DNA of 64,000 nt from Phyllostachys edulis. Taxonomy: Eukaryota > Streptophyta > Magnoliopsida > Poales > Poaceae. A program made the position numbers and the translations under genes. The DNA lies in contig CM070562.1 of assembly GCA_036346405.1 (NCBI GenBank), forward strand, positions 102,694,499-102,758,498, given 5' to 3'. The first letter of the stretch is position 1. The number at the start of each line of letters is the position of its first letter. Shown here in pieces: positions 43,653-56,200 of the stretch. Under the pieces are notes generated by a model that worked only from the letters and a program-made list of their open reading frames with translations, did not search any database and had not been told where the DNA came from.

Positions 43653-45010
43653 ATGTCAAGAATCAGAACAAGAAGCCATGGTAATGACAATCCCCAGAAT
43701 GAGACCAACTCAGAAGATCATCAGCCAACCATGGCAGAAGTGATGGCCATGATGGAAAGAAATAGATATCAGGCAGAACAGAACCAAGCAAGGATGATGG
43801 AGCAACACACCAGACTTCTAGAGTAGATAGCTACCAGACTACCAGTACCATTGGGGGCCTATTCCGGAACAACAAATGGAGGAATCACTACAGGATTAAG
43901 ATGAGCAGATTTTCAGAAAACAAGACCACCAACATTTATAGTCACACCAGAACCACTAGCAGCAGATGATTGGATAAGAGACATGGAAAAAAAAGTCAGA
44001 CACAATCCAATGCAACTCCGACACAATCCAATGCAACTCCAAGGACAAGAGAAGACTCCTTTTGCCTCCCATCAACTCCAAGGACAAGCCGCAGCATGGT
44101 GGATGAATCACCAAACACTCCACCCTAGAAGAGATATACCATGGCAGGAATTCAAGGATGCATTTCATAAGGCACACGTCCCCACTGGCGTGCTCACCTC
44201 TAAACGCCGAGAGTTCCTTGCTCTCAGGCAAAGAGGACTTACTGTGACAGAAGACCTACATCAATTAAACTATCTGGCTCGATATGCCCCAAATGATGTT
44301 GATACTGAAGAAAAGAAGATGGAGAAATTCTCTGAAGGATTACAAAAGTCACTGAAATTTCATATTTCGGCCCTAGATTTCAAAGACATGTCAGCTATGG
44401 TAAATAAACTGCTAATATCAGAAGAAGCCAGAACAGAATTACGAGAAATCAGGAAAAGAAGAGCAATGCAGATGACACCTCAACCAAATGCACCCAGAAA
44501 AAGGATGATGATAGCACCACCAGTACAATATCAGCAGAGACCAATTACCAATCCCACCTCAAGACCCAGAGACCAATTACCAATCCCACCTCAAGATCCC
44601 AACACAATATGAATCAGTCAGCCACCATTCAGTGTTACACATGTGGAGGAAATCACCACCTAAGGGATTGTCCATAAAAATCAATAAACTGTTACCACTG
44701 CGAACAACCAGGTCATTTCAAGTCTCAATGCTCGAGGAAACACATGTCAGCAGAGGCAACCAAAGCTCAGGTGAAAAGTCAATTGCAGATCAACAAGACG
44801 CCACAAACAATACAGGTTAACAAAGGAGGTATGCTACAATCCAAAGAACGGTTAAGAAGACTAGAACAAAATTCAGGAGAAGGAAGATCAACAACAGGAC
44901 CAAGTCAGGGCAAAATTAATTATGTCACTACCAAGGAAGCTACAGAAGCCACAAACAGTATTACCGGTATGTTTTTACTTTATACAAGATCAGCATTGGT
45001 TTTTAATTGA
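43653..45010 (+). pseudogene. gag (and protease stub) of element B
   Basis: Gag begins at about 43653 (MSRIRTRSHGNDNPQNETNS), with an early TAG at 43825-43827 and a TGA near 43902. The capsid core (43983-44612) is a continuous frame with WWMNHQTLHPRRDIPWQEF, AFHKAHVPTGVLTSKRREF and EEKKMEKFSEGL. It contains a small tandem duplication giving RHNPMQL twice. Two nucleocapsid knuckles follow in shifted frames: CYTCGGNHHLRDC (one spacer residue short) and CYHCEQPGHFKSQC (perfect CX2CX4HX4C). The frame then enters protease (ITGMFLLYTRSALVF) and stops where the active-site Asp should be. About 150 bp later the 3' LTR begins. Confidence 0.85.
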
Positions 45011-45163
45011 TCCAAGGAGCTACCTTTTCAGTTTCAGTGTCGTAATCTTACAATAGAGAAAGCAGCATGGAAAAAGGAATAAAAAAATGCAGCGTAGTTT
45101 TCCAATCTGTCCCCTGGCTTTGAGTGAATCTCGGGGATGAGATTCTTTTTAAGCGGGCTAGAT

Positions 45164-47216
45164 TGAACAAACTCAAAATTTGCAAGTTTTTCAAAAACTT
45201 TGAAAACTTTCCGTTTTTGGAAAAGCCAGCCCAAAACCCGCTTTCTTTTTTCGGTTTCCCGTTTTCTCTCTTCTGAATAAAGCCTTCTCCCCATGCACCT
45301 TTGCCTTCTTCCTTCCCCGGCGTCACCTTTGCGACGTCACCCGCCCGACGCCATCGCCGTCTCCTCCGCTGCTGTCGCCCGCTAGCTCGTCGCGCCACGC
45401 ACTGCCTCCAGCGCCTTCCACAGCCTTCACTGCCGCCACCTCACCTCGCCACCTCGCCGTTCGCGCGCACGGTCACCCATGCCGTTGCCCACACGTCGCC
45501 ACCTCCCTGTGCCGCGCCCTGCTCCCACCGCCTCAATCACCCTATAAAAGCCACCCCAGGGCTTGCCTTCATCACCACCTCCCACCCCCACCACCTCCCC
45601 TTCCTTCTCATCGTCGGCACCGGCTCAATTCGAAGATTCCGCCGCCACCTCCTTCTTCCTCTCCAGCAACCCGAGATGAAATCCACCTCCTCCCCTCCTT
45701 CCCCTCTCCCCTCCCAGCTCAAGCACCGCCGCACCGCCGCCAAGCTTTCCCCACCTCCCCCACACTCCAAAACCCGCCGGAGCTCGCCAGCATCGCCACT
45801 CCCCGCCAGCATCGCCCCTCCTTGGGCCACTGCTGCCAAGCGACAACACCCCACCCCAAGCCCCACCAAAGCCACCATTGGACTCACCTTGGCCTACTGT
45901 AGCTCCTTACACCATCCGGCCTCGTCACCGGTCACCACATAAAATATTGGCTATATAAGTAGCTTTGTCACACAAATGTGTATATTCCTGAAAAGCAGTA
46001 TTGGTGGTTCGCCAATAGTTTTTGGTGGAGAGTTGAGGGTTGTATCCAGGAAGTTGGACAACCCAATAGACTGGTGTTAAAGGGAGTCATCAGTAAGATC
46101 AAGTAGGTGGACAACCACGAGTTGGTGTTGGTCTATTTCCTCACTGGTGACAAGTAACGATAAGAACCTTGTGCCAAAGTAACAGACACAGAAAACCGAT
46201 CAACCACATATGTGGCCATTACTCCCTTGCTTAGTATACTGCTCTTCCATTTGAATATCTACAGGGTGTCAACTGCTCTCGTGTGTTAGAGCAGAAGGAA
46301 TTGGGGTGAGACAGGAGTAGGCCTGTAGGGACACTCGCTGGTCTACACAAAGGTCAGCAGTATGGACTGTCGACCTTGAGTCGCATTCCATTTGTTGGTC
46401 GATGGTCTCCCGAGGGTCAGACGAGTAAGACCTCTGGGCGAGGCTAGAAAGTGTTGAGCAGTGAAAAGGCTTTGTTATCTCAACTCAGTCGCACGCTAAA
46501 GTGTTGCGTGTATATTACATGACAGTATGAGCATGAGATATCTTGTGGGTAAAGTTGGGCAGCTCTGCAGAATGTATAATTCAAGGTATTCGTATACATC
46601 GTGCTTCCGGTTAATGAAGCTGTGTTAATGGGTGATTCCAATACAAAGTCATAAGTAGAGTTTTTGAGATGTTAAGTTGGTAATTGAGTTTGTTGAGAAA
46701 CCTCTAATGTTATTATTTATTATTATTTTACTATTTTAAATATAAACTACTTAAAATGAAAAATACATCCACATATGCCTGTTAAGATAAACCCTAACCA
46801 TCCATTGAACTCCTTGCATGTAATTATTTAGCTTTTTCATGTGGCTTGTTGAGTTCGAAAGTTGTACTCATTCTTGCATAATCTGCAAAATCATCTACAG
46901 AGGAAACCTGGGAAAATGCAGAGGTTCATGATGAACCGGATTTTGGTGGACCCACGGATGGCGGCGACTACTGTTATTAGGTCTCGACTACGCTCAAGTG
47001 TACATGTGGTTTGAATTTCTTTTGTCTTCTATTATATTAAATTTGGGCTTAGACGCCCGTGTTAGTTTAAAAACTGGCTGTTAGGCCTTATCCTTACGTA
47101 ATAAAATATTGATTTTGTTGTAATCGAAAGTTTACTTGAGATATTACTTACTTCGCAACTATACATTCTAAATAATTATGAAAAATTTAACAGTCTCAGA
47201 TTTTAGAGGCGTTACA
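45164..47216 (+). repeat. 3' LTR of element B, internally deleted
   Basis: 2053 bp, TGAACAAACTC to GGCGTTACA. It matches the 5' LTR except for one ~880-bp deletion at about 45928-45936 (equivalent to 36086-36969). It has a TATA box (CTATAAAAG) at about 45541. It lacks solo LTR C, so it gives the unoccupied target sequence for that insertion. Confidence 0.9.
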
Positions 47217-47221
47217 CGTTC

Positions 47222-48449
47222 CACCAAAATTCAAGTTCTAAATTTTGAGCCAATTTGTCCATTGATTTTAGAAAGTTGGTGTAAATGACATGTGTTAAAT
47301 GTGTTACGTCTGCCCTGTGCTCTTATAAAAAAAATGTTTCAGTACCTTTGCTCCCCGGCGCTACCGTTGTACCTGAGTGCAGTCGGGGTGTTGGTTGGGC
47401 TACACGGACCGCCGGGCGGGTGGCAAATTTTCGATGGATGGTCGGCACTTTTACTGGCCCACGCGGACCTGTCGGCCTCCCCAGCTCGCCGACCGCGCCG
47501 GTGATAGCGTGCCCTGGGCGGTGCGTCACTACTCACTAGCTCGACCGCGCCGGCGATATCGTGCCGTGGGCTCTCGTATCGATGGATGGTCCGCACTTTT
47601 ACTGGCCCACGCGGACGCGGCGGCGGCGGCGGCGGCGGCCTCTCCCGCTCGCCGACCGCGCCGGTGATAGCGTGCCATGGGCGGTGCGTCACTGCTCACT
47701 AGCTCGTATCCCTCAGAGTAGGTGTTTCCGTACTGCTGCTCTCCCCGGCGGTGCCATTGCATCCGAGGAGAGTAAACCGAGCAACCATGTACTACCTGTT
47801 ACCGCGTTAACCTTTTTCTATGCGAGGATTATCCTCTTCAAACTGATAGCAGAAACTCCAAATGATAATCACACGTTTGTATTAACTCGATCAGCTTGCT
47901 GTTTTACACCCGCTTCCTGCTAATGGATGGTTTGGGGCATCACACTTCCGCCGATCTGCGAACAAAAGCACAAGAACGGCAGGATGAGCTCAAGAATTAC
48001 CCTCAAAGTAATGTGATTTTCTTTCCCTTTTTCCCCTTCCTTTTCTGATAACATAGTAAATCACTCCTTTCCCAAGCTACATACATTTGAGTACAACATT
48101 TCTGTTTTACATGACAAACAGCAACGCTAAAAAGAATCGATAAAATGTCAATGTAGCAAAAAAAAAAAGGTTTTTGTTTTGTTTTGGCATTACAATTTAT
48201 ACAACAGCAAGCATCCAACCCTTGACTCCTGCACACTCATTACAGCATTAAGGTCCCAATGCACCCTCGAGAAATCTTTACTCCCAGCTCCAAGCCATAT
48301 TTGACGGCTGTTAAGTATATGTATTTCTAGGATTTGGATGGCTCCAAGAATTGGATGTCAAAATGAATTCACACTCGCTGTGGACAAAACAAAAGCAGAT
48401 GCAAAATCCTAGAACTAGACACATTGTACATCATCGGGCAGGCATCGTA
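47222..48449. other. Spacer with duplicated GC-rich block and (GGC)n; MUB 3' region
   Basis: A ~115-bp block recurs at about 47432-47545 and 47578-47707 (words GATGGATGGTC-GCACTTTTACTGGCCCAC and GACCGCGCCGGTGATAGCGTGCC). The second copy is expanded by a (GGC)n run at 47617-47640. All forward frames here are shadows. From about 47800 the sequence is AT-rich and unremarkable. 48200-48449 should be the 3' untranslated region of the MUB gene. Confidence 0.6.
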
Positions 48450-51415
48450 TCACAGTATGGTGCATCCACATCTGTTCTGCTTGGGGGAATTGGCAAGCTG
48501 CTTCTCTGAAAAGGGCAAATCAACAACACATTATAGGTGTGTTTAGAAGTGTGAAATAAATTGTATGACAGCTTTAAGCATTGCATAGTCAAGATCATAT
48601 AAAACCGTAAGTAGAAATTATATGATATACAACCATATACAAAATGAAGAAAAAAAATTATTTATAAACACAGGTTTTTGTGGGCATCATTGTTTTCCCT
48701 CCAAATTGTAGATTAATAGTTTATGTGGAAACATGGTGAAAAACAATTCAACATAAATGCAAAAAATTTAACACGATTGATCCACAGATATAACAACATC
48801 ACCACTCTCATATTTATATTTTCAAATGCACAACACACACAAAACAAAGTTAGCCAAAAGTTCTTACAGTTTGGCAGAACTTTGTAAATCACGAGGACTA
48901 CAAGAACTGCAACACTATCATTGACCCACACTTCATAATGATAAAACTATGTGCAATTTAGTCAAAATTTTCATTTCATATCTCTATCAACTTAGCAAAC
49001 ACCAGCTCAGCTTTCTCTTAAGTTTGCATACGAGTATTTGCCAAGCACTATGTTGTGATAAATAAAACACTACTAAAATAGAAGGAATAAATTTCTCCCC
49101 CGTGGAAAAAAGTGGGTTCATCTTATGGGCTGCAGCATTTAGATTATAGAGATCCATGCCTATATGCGTGCGTCTTTGGAGCACAACTACAAGAATAAGG
49201 GGCACGAATGCAGGATGTTTGTAAAATGATAGTTGATCATCACCAACATTTCCTTTCATTGAATGTGAAAAATTTGAAGTCATTGGAGAGCAACAGCGAT
49301 CATCAATGGAACCAGGAAAAAATGTGAAAGAAAAAGATGAAATTGTCGACAATACCACTGTTTTTGTCAGCTTGTGGAGGGCGCACTACCACATGCATTG
49401 TAATTACACCTCCTGGGACATCTCCTACTGGAACACGGGACTCAGCAAGTGTCCGGTTATTCTCCAATATTCTTCCAGCATTGATGAGCTTCAAGTCATT
49501 GACAGTTTTTGGAGCTATTTCCTTATCTGTCATCAGAAAAGACAAGAATAATTCCTTTTAAAAAAATAAACTCGGAGTTCACTAAGGATAACAGGTATGG
49601 CTTATGGAAGAGTGAGTTTTTTTTGAAGGAAGTTCCAAAATGCAGGACAATCTAGGGCCATCCGGACAACATCAATTGTCATTCAGAATCAACCACGTTT
49701 CTCAGAGAGAGAAGAAAAAATATGCCATTGCACTGTTCCCAGTCTGTAACGCAAAATTAAACACATGGCAAAGCAGAATTAATGCAAACAACCTCCAAAA
49801 AGATGAGATACAGTGATGTTGACCATTTTTAAATTGGTGATAGTTTGCGCCCCTGTGTTTGGATTAACACATGCAGGCATGCATTGTGTGTGCTGTCAAT
49901 GAAGACACAAGTACCCCCAGCAGGACCTTATTGCTTCCAGATGTTGATTCAGCTGGGAAAGGATTCAATTTTACTTGTTCTAGTTATTAACTAAGGCAAG
50001 AGCACCTCACCCAAGTAATGCATATCAAGGAAAGATCCATCACCTGAGCATGATAATCAGATAGCTGTCATTTATTGAAGTATCCGTTCCTTGGCTATTA
50101 GATTGCCATTCTACTCACCAAATCTTTGTAGTCACAGTCAATGTAAACAGATGTCCATTTGTACAAGAGCAACTTCTTTTGGGTAAAAGATCAGCCAGAC
50201 AAAAGGTTGCTATAATAGCCGTGCAAATGATTTCCGCTGCCTATCCTTTATGCTATCAGTAACTTTCACATCCCACATGACAAATGTGGTCCTCGCTGAT
50301 CAATATGCTTAAAGGCATGCTAACATCCAGATCAATTATGTGTGTTATATTATTAATAGAAATACACCCATGGTTGAATTCATGAACATCACATCTGTCC
50401 TTATGGTTTCACCAAAGCATTTGATACATGAGCACTATGATGTTCAGAGTTCAAACTGGATTGTTTGCCCTAGAGTGCTCATTTAACAATATAAATGAAT
50501 CACATGATAGGCCAGATTCTTAGGCATAATGCATACCTGTGGAGTATGGCCCTGCTATCATATTTATGCAAAGGAGCTCAGCTTGCATAAATACGAAGAG
50601 GCAACTGCTTTCGAAGTGCTAGCAGAGCTCCCTTTACAGAATGCACGAGCAAAAAGGCACTCAAAAGGCAGAACACAGTTATTAATCTGGCATCGCGCCA
50701 TTTTCTTTGTGACTTTATAGGAAGTAAGGGAAGACAAGGGACCTTGTTTGGCTCTTCATTGTACTTGTGATTTGTGATCCAAGTCAGCCCAATTGTTGCC
50801 AAAAATATTCTTTTTCGGTTTTCTGCCACAAAAATGGCAAAATTATCCTTTTTTGGCATAATTCACCGCCAGTGAGAGGTTTTCTATATACGATGCACGT
50901 TCACTGAGGAGGGGAATTATCAAGCACCGTATAACATCTCTTATATAGCATATCCAGTTCTAGAACATTGTTGAAGCTGAGAAAAAAAAAATTAAGCGTC
51001 GGTTACGCGCTACTCAATTGGCCAGGCATATACATCCAGAGAAGAATAGCAAATCAAACATACCAATAACACTTATCTGCCCAGAGCAAAACCGCACGCA
51101 GCAAAAAGACTACCATTACATAAGCAGCACGCAACAACCACAAAAGAAAGCAAACACATGATCCAAGAAACCGCATAGCATCAAGAATTTCAGAAGCGCA
51201 CATCTTTGTCACCAAATCAAACAAGCAGATCAGGACACCACATACATGTACGTTACCAAATCGATAGGAATCTGCTTCTCACCTTGCGGCCACCGAGCGA
51301 GGATGAACTCCTTGAGCGCGGAGACGGTGGTGGAAGGGTCGTACTTGCTCGGGCCGATGTCCGTGCCGTCGAACAGCCGGAACTTGACCTCGATCGGCTC
51401 CTTCCCGCCGTCCAT
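48450..51415 (-). CDS. MUB: Membrane-anchored ubiquitin-fold protein (MUB), three exons
   Basis: Joins 51415-51283, 49526-49356 and 48505-48450, giving 119 residues. Introns of 1756 and 850 bp have GT-AG ends (donors GTGAGA and GTATTG; acceptors GATGACAG and CTTTTCAG). Exon 1 gives MDGGKEPIEVKFRLFDGTDI, then STTVSALKEFILARWPQ. Exon 2 gives DKEIAPKTVNDLKLINAGRI, LAESRVPVGDVPGGVITMHV and VVRPPQADKNS. Exon 3 gives KQLANSPKQNRCGCTIL. The fold is ubiquitin-like, but there is no C-terminal diglycine. Instead it ends in a CaaX box, CTIL, whose final Leu favours geranylgeranylation, with a nearby Cys (CGC) suited to palmitoylation. Known plant MUBs sit at the plasma membrane and recruit group VI E2 ubiquitin-conjugating enzymes. 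Intact. The start ATG lies in a good position, and in-frame sequence further upstream has no family similarity. Confidence 0.96.
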
Positions 51416-51730
51416 CTCCCGGCCAGATCGCGGCCCACCCACCCCACCTTCCTCCCAAGATCCAAGAAACCCCGGATCAGAAGCCCATAGCACCAAAAAT
51501 ATCGCAAGAAATCCACAGAAATCGGCTCAAGATCGGATTTTGATGAAGAATTCTTGCTTCCGTGTGGGGTGAAAGCGAGGGGTCGGCGACTCGGTGGGGA
51601 GGGAGGGAGGAAGAAGGGAGAAGAGGAGGGACGGGGTAGTGGGCTTCCTTCCTCGGTAGTTTGACAGATATACCCAACTAGAAGCTCTAATTGTATCTTT
51701 AGTATGGAGCAATGGAGTGCGAAAAGCGAG
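51416..51730 (-). promoter_or_regulatory. MUB 5' leader and promoter
   Basis: About 250 bp of CT-rich (sense strand) leader and proximal promoter, ending where the inverted-repeat element begins. TATA is not obvious. The transposon-free promoter is therefore no longer than about 300 bp. Confidence 0.5.
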
Positions 51731-52599
51731 GAGTTTTTTTGCTAAAATAGCGGGTTAACGTGCGCAATAGTCAAATTAGCCGCTGTGCAGACCAAACATA
51801 AAAATAACACATTGTCTGTGTCCTAGATGAACGGATTTATCGAGGACACGACACATGGCAAATCCGTCCCCAGGGGTGTGGACATACCCTGTTCGGCCCC
51901 TAAGAGCGACGCGGAAATACCCTCGTCTGGTCTTTAGGGGCGTGGATTTTCTCTCTTCTAGAAAAGTATTGTTGTTACAAATATAGAAAATGAGGTCTAA
52001 AAATTATAACATTTTTTAAGGTTTCTGACACAATGTACTCGTTTTTGTTATTTTTCTAGAATTTTATATGTTCTGCATTTTTTTCTCAAAAATTCCTTTA
52101 AGGCTACTGCTTGTAGGAATTTATAAATATAGCACACGAGCTCTAAAAATTATAAACTTTTCTGTGAAGGCTTCTGACACAGTGTACGTACTTGTGTAAT
52201 TTTTCTAGAATTTTATATATTCTGAATTTTTCTATAAAATCCCTTTAAGGTTATAGTTTGTATGCAAATGAAATAATCAATTTGAGGAAAATTTCAAAAA
52301 CATGCTCAAAATACTTTCTACAACATGCCGAATCCCGCTGTCATTGTCATTTGGCTCGGTGACGACACCGTCACATCCCCAGAGAGTGATCATATCACAA
52401 AGCCAAAAATCGTAGATAATAAAAGTAGAAGTACGATTAGTACTACTCGGAGCACAAAGAAATATAGTATTGGTACCCGAAGTCGACCGAGGCGTAGAGG
52501 TAATCGTACTCCGACTTCACAGCAACATTCCGATATAATTTTTATCTTATTTATGGAGACTGCGATGAGAATAGGGTAAAGGAGAACGTTAAAAAGAAG

Positions 52600-52900
52600 A
52601 AGAAAAAAAAATATATTATCACATGTACCAAAAAAATTCGTTCCACAGATTTTTCATGTGACCGGGCGCCTGGCCCGCCCAGCTGATCAGAACAAACCTT
52701 CGTTGTCGTAACCGGCCAAGATGTCACAAAATCATTCAACCAAAAATTTTCAAATGAAATCACATAATTTTATTCCAAAAATGTATTATCACATGCACAA
52801 AAAAATCCACAAATTTTTACACATGAAATCACGACGCAGCACTACCGAGAGGGGGGTATTATCACATGTACCCCGATCAAGTAGGACATCCTTTGTTAAT
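52600..52900 (+). repeat. Direct repeats ATTATCACATGTACC inside the inverted-end element
   Basis: Segments starting TATTATCACATG occur at about 52613, 52783, 52856, 58790 and 58895. 52613-52710 and 58790-58890 are direct copies of ~100 bp (CTGGCCCG and CTGATCAGA words shared). They sit between the inverted arms and show internal duplication before LTR E inserted. Confidence 0.55.
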
Positions 52901-53271
52901 TTGTCAGTTTAATGTGGATGATATTCTTTAATATTATATTGTACCACAAGCTAGATAGGCTGCAGAGACACCCGATCAAATAGGCGTATTTTCATTCCCA
53001 GCTCATGCAATCCTCTCCTCTTGTGCCCTCTCTTCCTGAGTGTTCGATTCTCGATCCGACGGCCTACATACGACACCCTGCAGAGACACAATATGAGTTT
53101 TTGGCTAAAATATCACTATTCTGAAGTGAAAATAGCAAAATTAGTCCCCGCAGACGAATTGAAAAAAAATAGCACCGGTTCCACACTAAAAAAATCACAG
53201 AAGGTAGCAAACATATATATTAGCCATTTCTGTATGCATGGATCAGCTAAGCTTAGGCCTAGCTAGCTAGC

Positions 53272-56200
53272 TGTAACATCCCAACTGTATAATTAGGGCT
53301 TGTTCAAATATAATTAAGGTGTAGAAGTTAAAACTTTTTCTCACACCTTGAAAACCCCTAAACCTTCATGTAATTCTTGTCCAAGAGTTGTGTAATCCAA
53401 AAACACAAAGCTCTTGTTGACTAAAAGTCAAATTTATTTTCCAATTGTCTAAATCTTGTGCCAAACATTTGGAAATATTTTTTCCTTGGTCCTAAAGTTG
53501 TTGTGGGACCCCTCTGAAAAATGTCATGAGTTATAACACTTGTTTGATAAATTTTGGAGGTAAAACAAATCCTTGAACAACCTTCATGAATTTCTGAGAA
53601 AAATGCATGGCATAATAACCTCGAAATTTTATGCAAGGTTAATCTCATTGTCGACAAGCTCCGATTAAAATTTCATCAAATTTGGAGTTCATTTGTGTCT
53701 CAAATAATTCTGCTAAGTTTCAATTTGTTAAAACCAAATTTAAAAGCCTACACTGTTCCTTGGGCTAGCCATTTGTGCAAAATCGTCCAGCCAACCGTGT
53801 CTGCACCCAATGAGACCTCCTCTCCACCTTGATCAGTCGCACCGTTGTATTTACATCCAACCGCCACGACCTCCTCCGCGTCAACACCGCAAAGACCTCC
53901 TCGCCTCATCAGTCATAACCGTTGGATCAAAGATCCACGGTCATGACCTCCCTATGTGTTAAATCCCAAAAACTTCCACGAGCCGTTAAACCACTTGACA
54001 TCCCACCTTGTTGAGGTCGTAGCCCTTGGATCCAAGATCTAAGGCCATGACCTCCCTCACCGTTAAACTAAGCAAACCTCCCACTTCTAACGAGGTCGTG
54101 GCCGTTGGATCGATCCAATGTTCCCCACGCCTCCTGCGTTATCAAGCGCACAAGACCTCCCTATCTCGTGTTGTGCACCGTTGGATTAAAATCACGGTCA
54201 CGACCTCCTCCTTTCCTCGTGCGCGCCGATCTCCTCACAAGACGTGAGGTCGCTGCCTTAGATCTAAATCTAAAGGCCATGACCTCCCTTGTGTGTTGTG
54301 CAAGCTCAAGACCTCTCTCGCTTCACGCAAAGCCTCGAGACCTCCTTTGGTTGTGTGCCCTTGGATTTAAATCCTAAGGCCATGACCTCCCCTCATGCTC
54401 TTAAGTTCATGTGCGGTTAAGACCTCACAGAGGTCCAAGATTGGATGGAGATCCAACGCCTTGGACCTCCGAATCCCATTTTCCCACGCGCTTACACATT
54501 AAGGAAATCGGAGGGCCACGACCTCCCATCCTTGATCGTGTGGCTGGGACCTCCTCCCGATCATTTGGGCGTAACGGTTCAAAAACCACATCGGAGGCCA
54601 GACCTCCCGTGGGCTTATCCAATGTCAAAATGACCTCCCTGTTCTTCTCCTTCCTTGGTCACGCATGCGTGGCCCTCGAGCAAGTGAATTAATGCCCACT
54701 TGTCCCACTGTGTACCTTATAACAACTCTTTCTTGACCAGTATTAATTGCGTGTCGACCTTATACCTTCCTGTCCACACGCACTGTCACCATGTCGGCCT
54801 CGTGTCTTGTCCAAACCCTAGACCGAGCCATGGGCTAAGCTCACCATGAGCTTAACCCCACTGTGTGCTGCTTCTCCCAAAGTATAAAACCCCATTGGGT
54901 TCCTCCCTTAGCTTCTTTGGCACACTTCTAAGCTCTAAGCTTGCACCGTGTCATTTGAGCTTTCCTCTCCTCCCTCTTGGCGCCATTGTTGAGAAGCTTG
55001 AAGCTCCTCGGTGGACAAGGGTCCTGAGTTTTTCCTCCTTTTCTCCTTGCTTCCATTTGTGCCCTACCCTCTGGGACCAAGGCCTAACTTGATATTGTTG
55101 GGCATTTGCGAGAGGGACAAAGTGGAGCTTGAAGTTGAAGCTTTGGCCGTGGAGCACCCTTCCTCCCGGCACGGTCCTCCTTCCTCGACCTCCTCGGCAC
55201 CTTAGGACCTCCGGTACTCCTGATAGTCCTTTAGCTGGGCACCAGCATGTATGAGGTCGCGGAGCTTTTAAATTGGGCACACGCTTGATTGGATGTCGCG
55301 GAGCTTCCTTTTGCATTTTGGATTTTGCCGTGTGCTTGCTTTCGTTGTCTCTCGGCTCATGGCGTTCAAAACCATCGCCGCTGTTGAGAGAGGTCCATTG
55401 GGTGCGCATGGTTATTGCGAACCCAAAGGTACCATTGGATGTCACCGGCGAGGTCTGTATCGCCGGCGATGACCATCTCTTCAAAACCGGGTCTTTGTCG
55501 GACAAAACGGCAGCGCCGTTGTCGTTTTTAGGACAAGGATTCACCGCGTTAATGCACTAATCATGTGCTCAAATCATTGAAATCATTGGCATGTCTTAAC
55601 TGCATTTAATCCTCACCTTGCGCGCATTTAAGACCTCCCGCGCGCGGACCTCCTCGTTGTCCCGCGCGCATTTAACCTCTTGTCCAAGCACGTGCGTGCG
55701 TCGCGAGCTCTGGGACGTCCATGACCTCCTCCGAGGAGATCTGGAACGTCCAAGACCTCCCCTTGTGAAATCATGGCCGTCCAGACCTCCCTGGAGGTCT
55801 GTGACGTTAGGACCTCCCTTTAGGACCTCCCCTAGGTCATCTTAGCCGTTCATGACCTCCCCGGGTAGATCTTGACCGTCAAGGTCCTCCCTCGGACGAT
55901 CTGAACCATCGAGGACCTCCCTTGAAACATCTGGACCGTCCAAGACCTCCCCTGTGAGGTCCTGACGATGTAGATCTTCCTCGGGGAGATCTTGATAGTT
56001 TAGATCTTCCTTTGGAAGATCTCAACCGCTGAGGACCTCCCGTGTGATCTGAGCCACTTATGACCTCCCATGTCTTTAGGGTTTTAGAAATTCGGTGAAC
56101 TCCTAAGTATAAACCAAATAAGGTATAGCTTTAGAATTTCATATCTTTGTCATTTTAAATCCAAATGAGGTCATTCAAGTTGTGTTAGCTCTGTCTTGAA

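Larger units (their letters stand above)
35362..47216 (+). mobile_element. Non-autonomous Ty3/gypsy element B (gag only), with nested solo LTR
   Basis: Bounded by a perfect 5-bp duplication CGTTC (35357-35361 and 47217-47221). The 5' LTR is 35362-43099 (2896 bp after removing solo LTR C and its duplicated site) and the 3' LTR is 45164-47216. The interior is only ~2.06 kb: tRNA-iMet primer site, gag, the first residues of protease, then directly the polypurine tract. RT, RNase H and integrase are absent. It could have moved only with enzymes from a related element. Confidence 0.9.

Noticed and set aside
51416..51496. N-terminal extension of the MUB frame
   Set aside because: It begins at a non-ATG codon and has no similarity to the family. 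The ATG at 51415 gives the expected MxGGKEPIEVKF start.
53805..56075. Coding potential of the GACCTCC array
   Set aside because: Frames are short, shift between registers, and contain no domain. The spacing of the motif is not a multiple of three.
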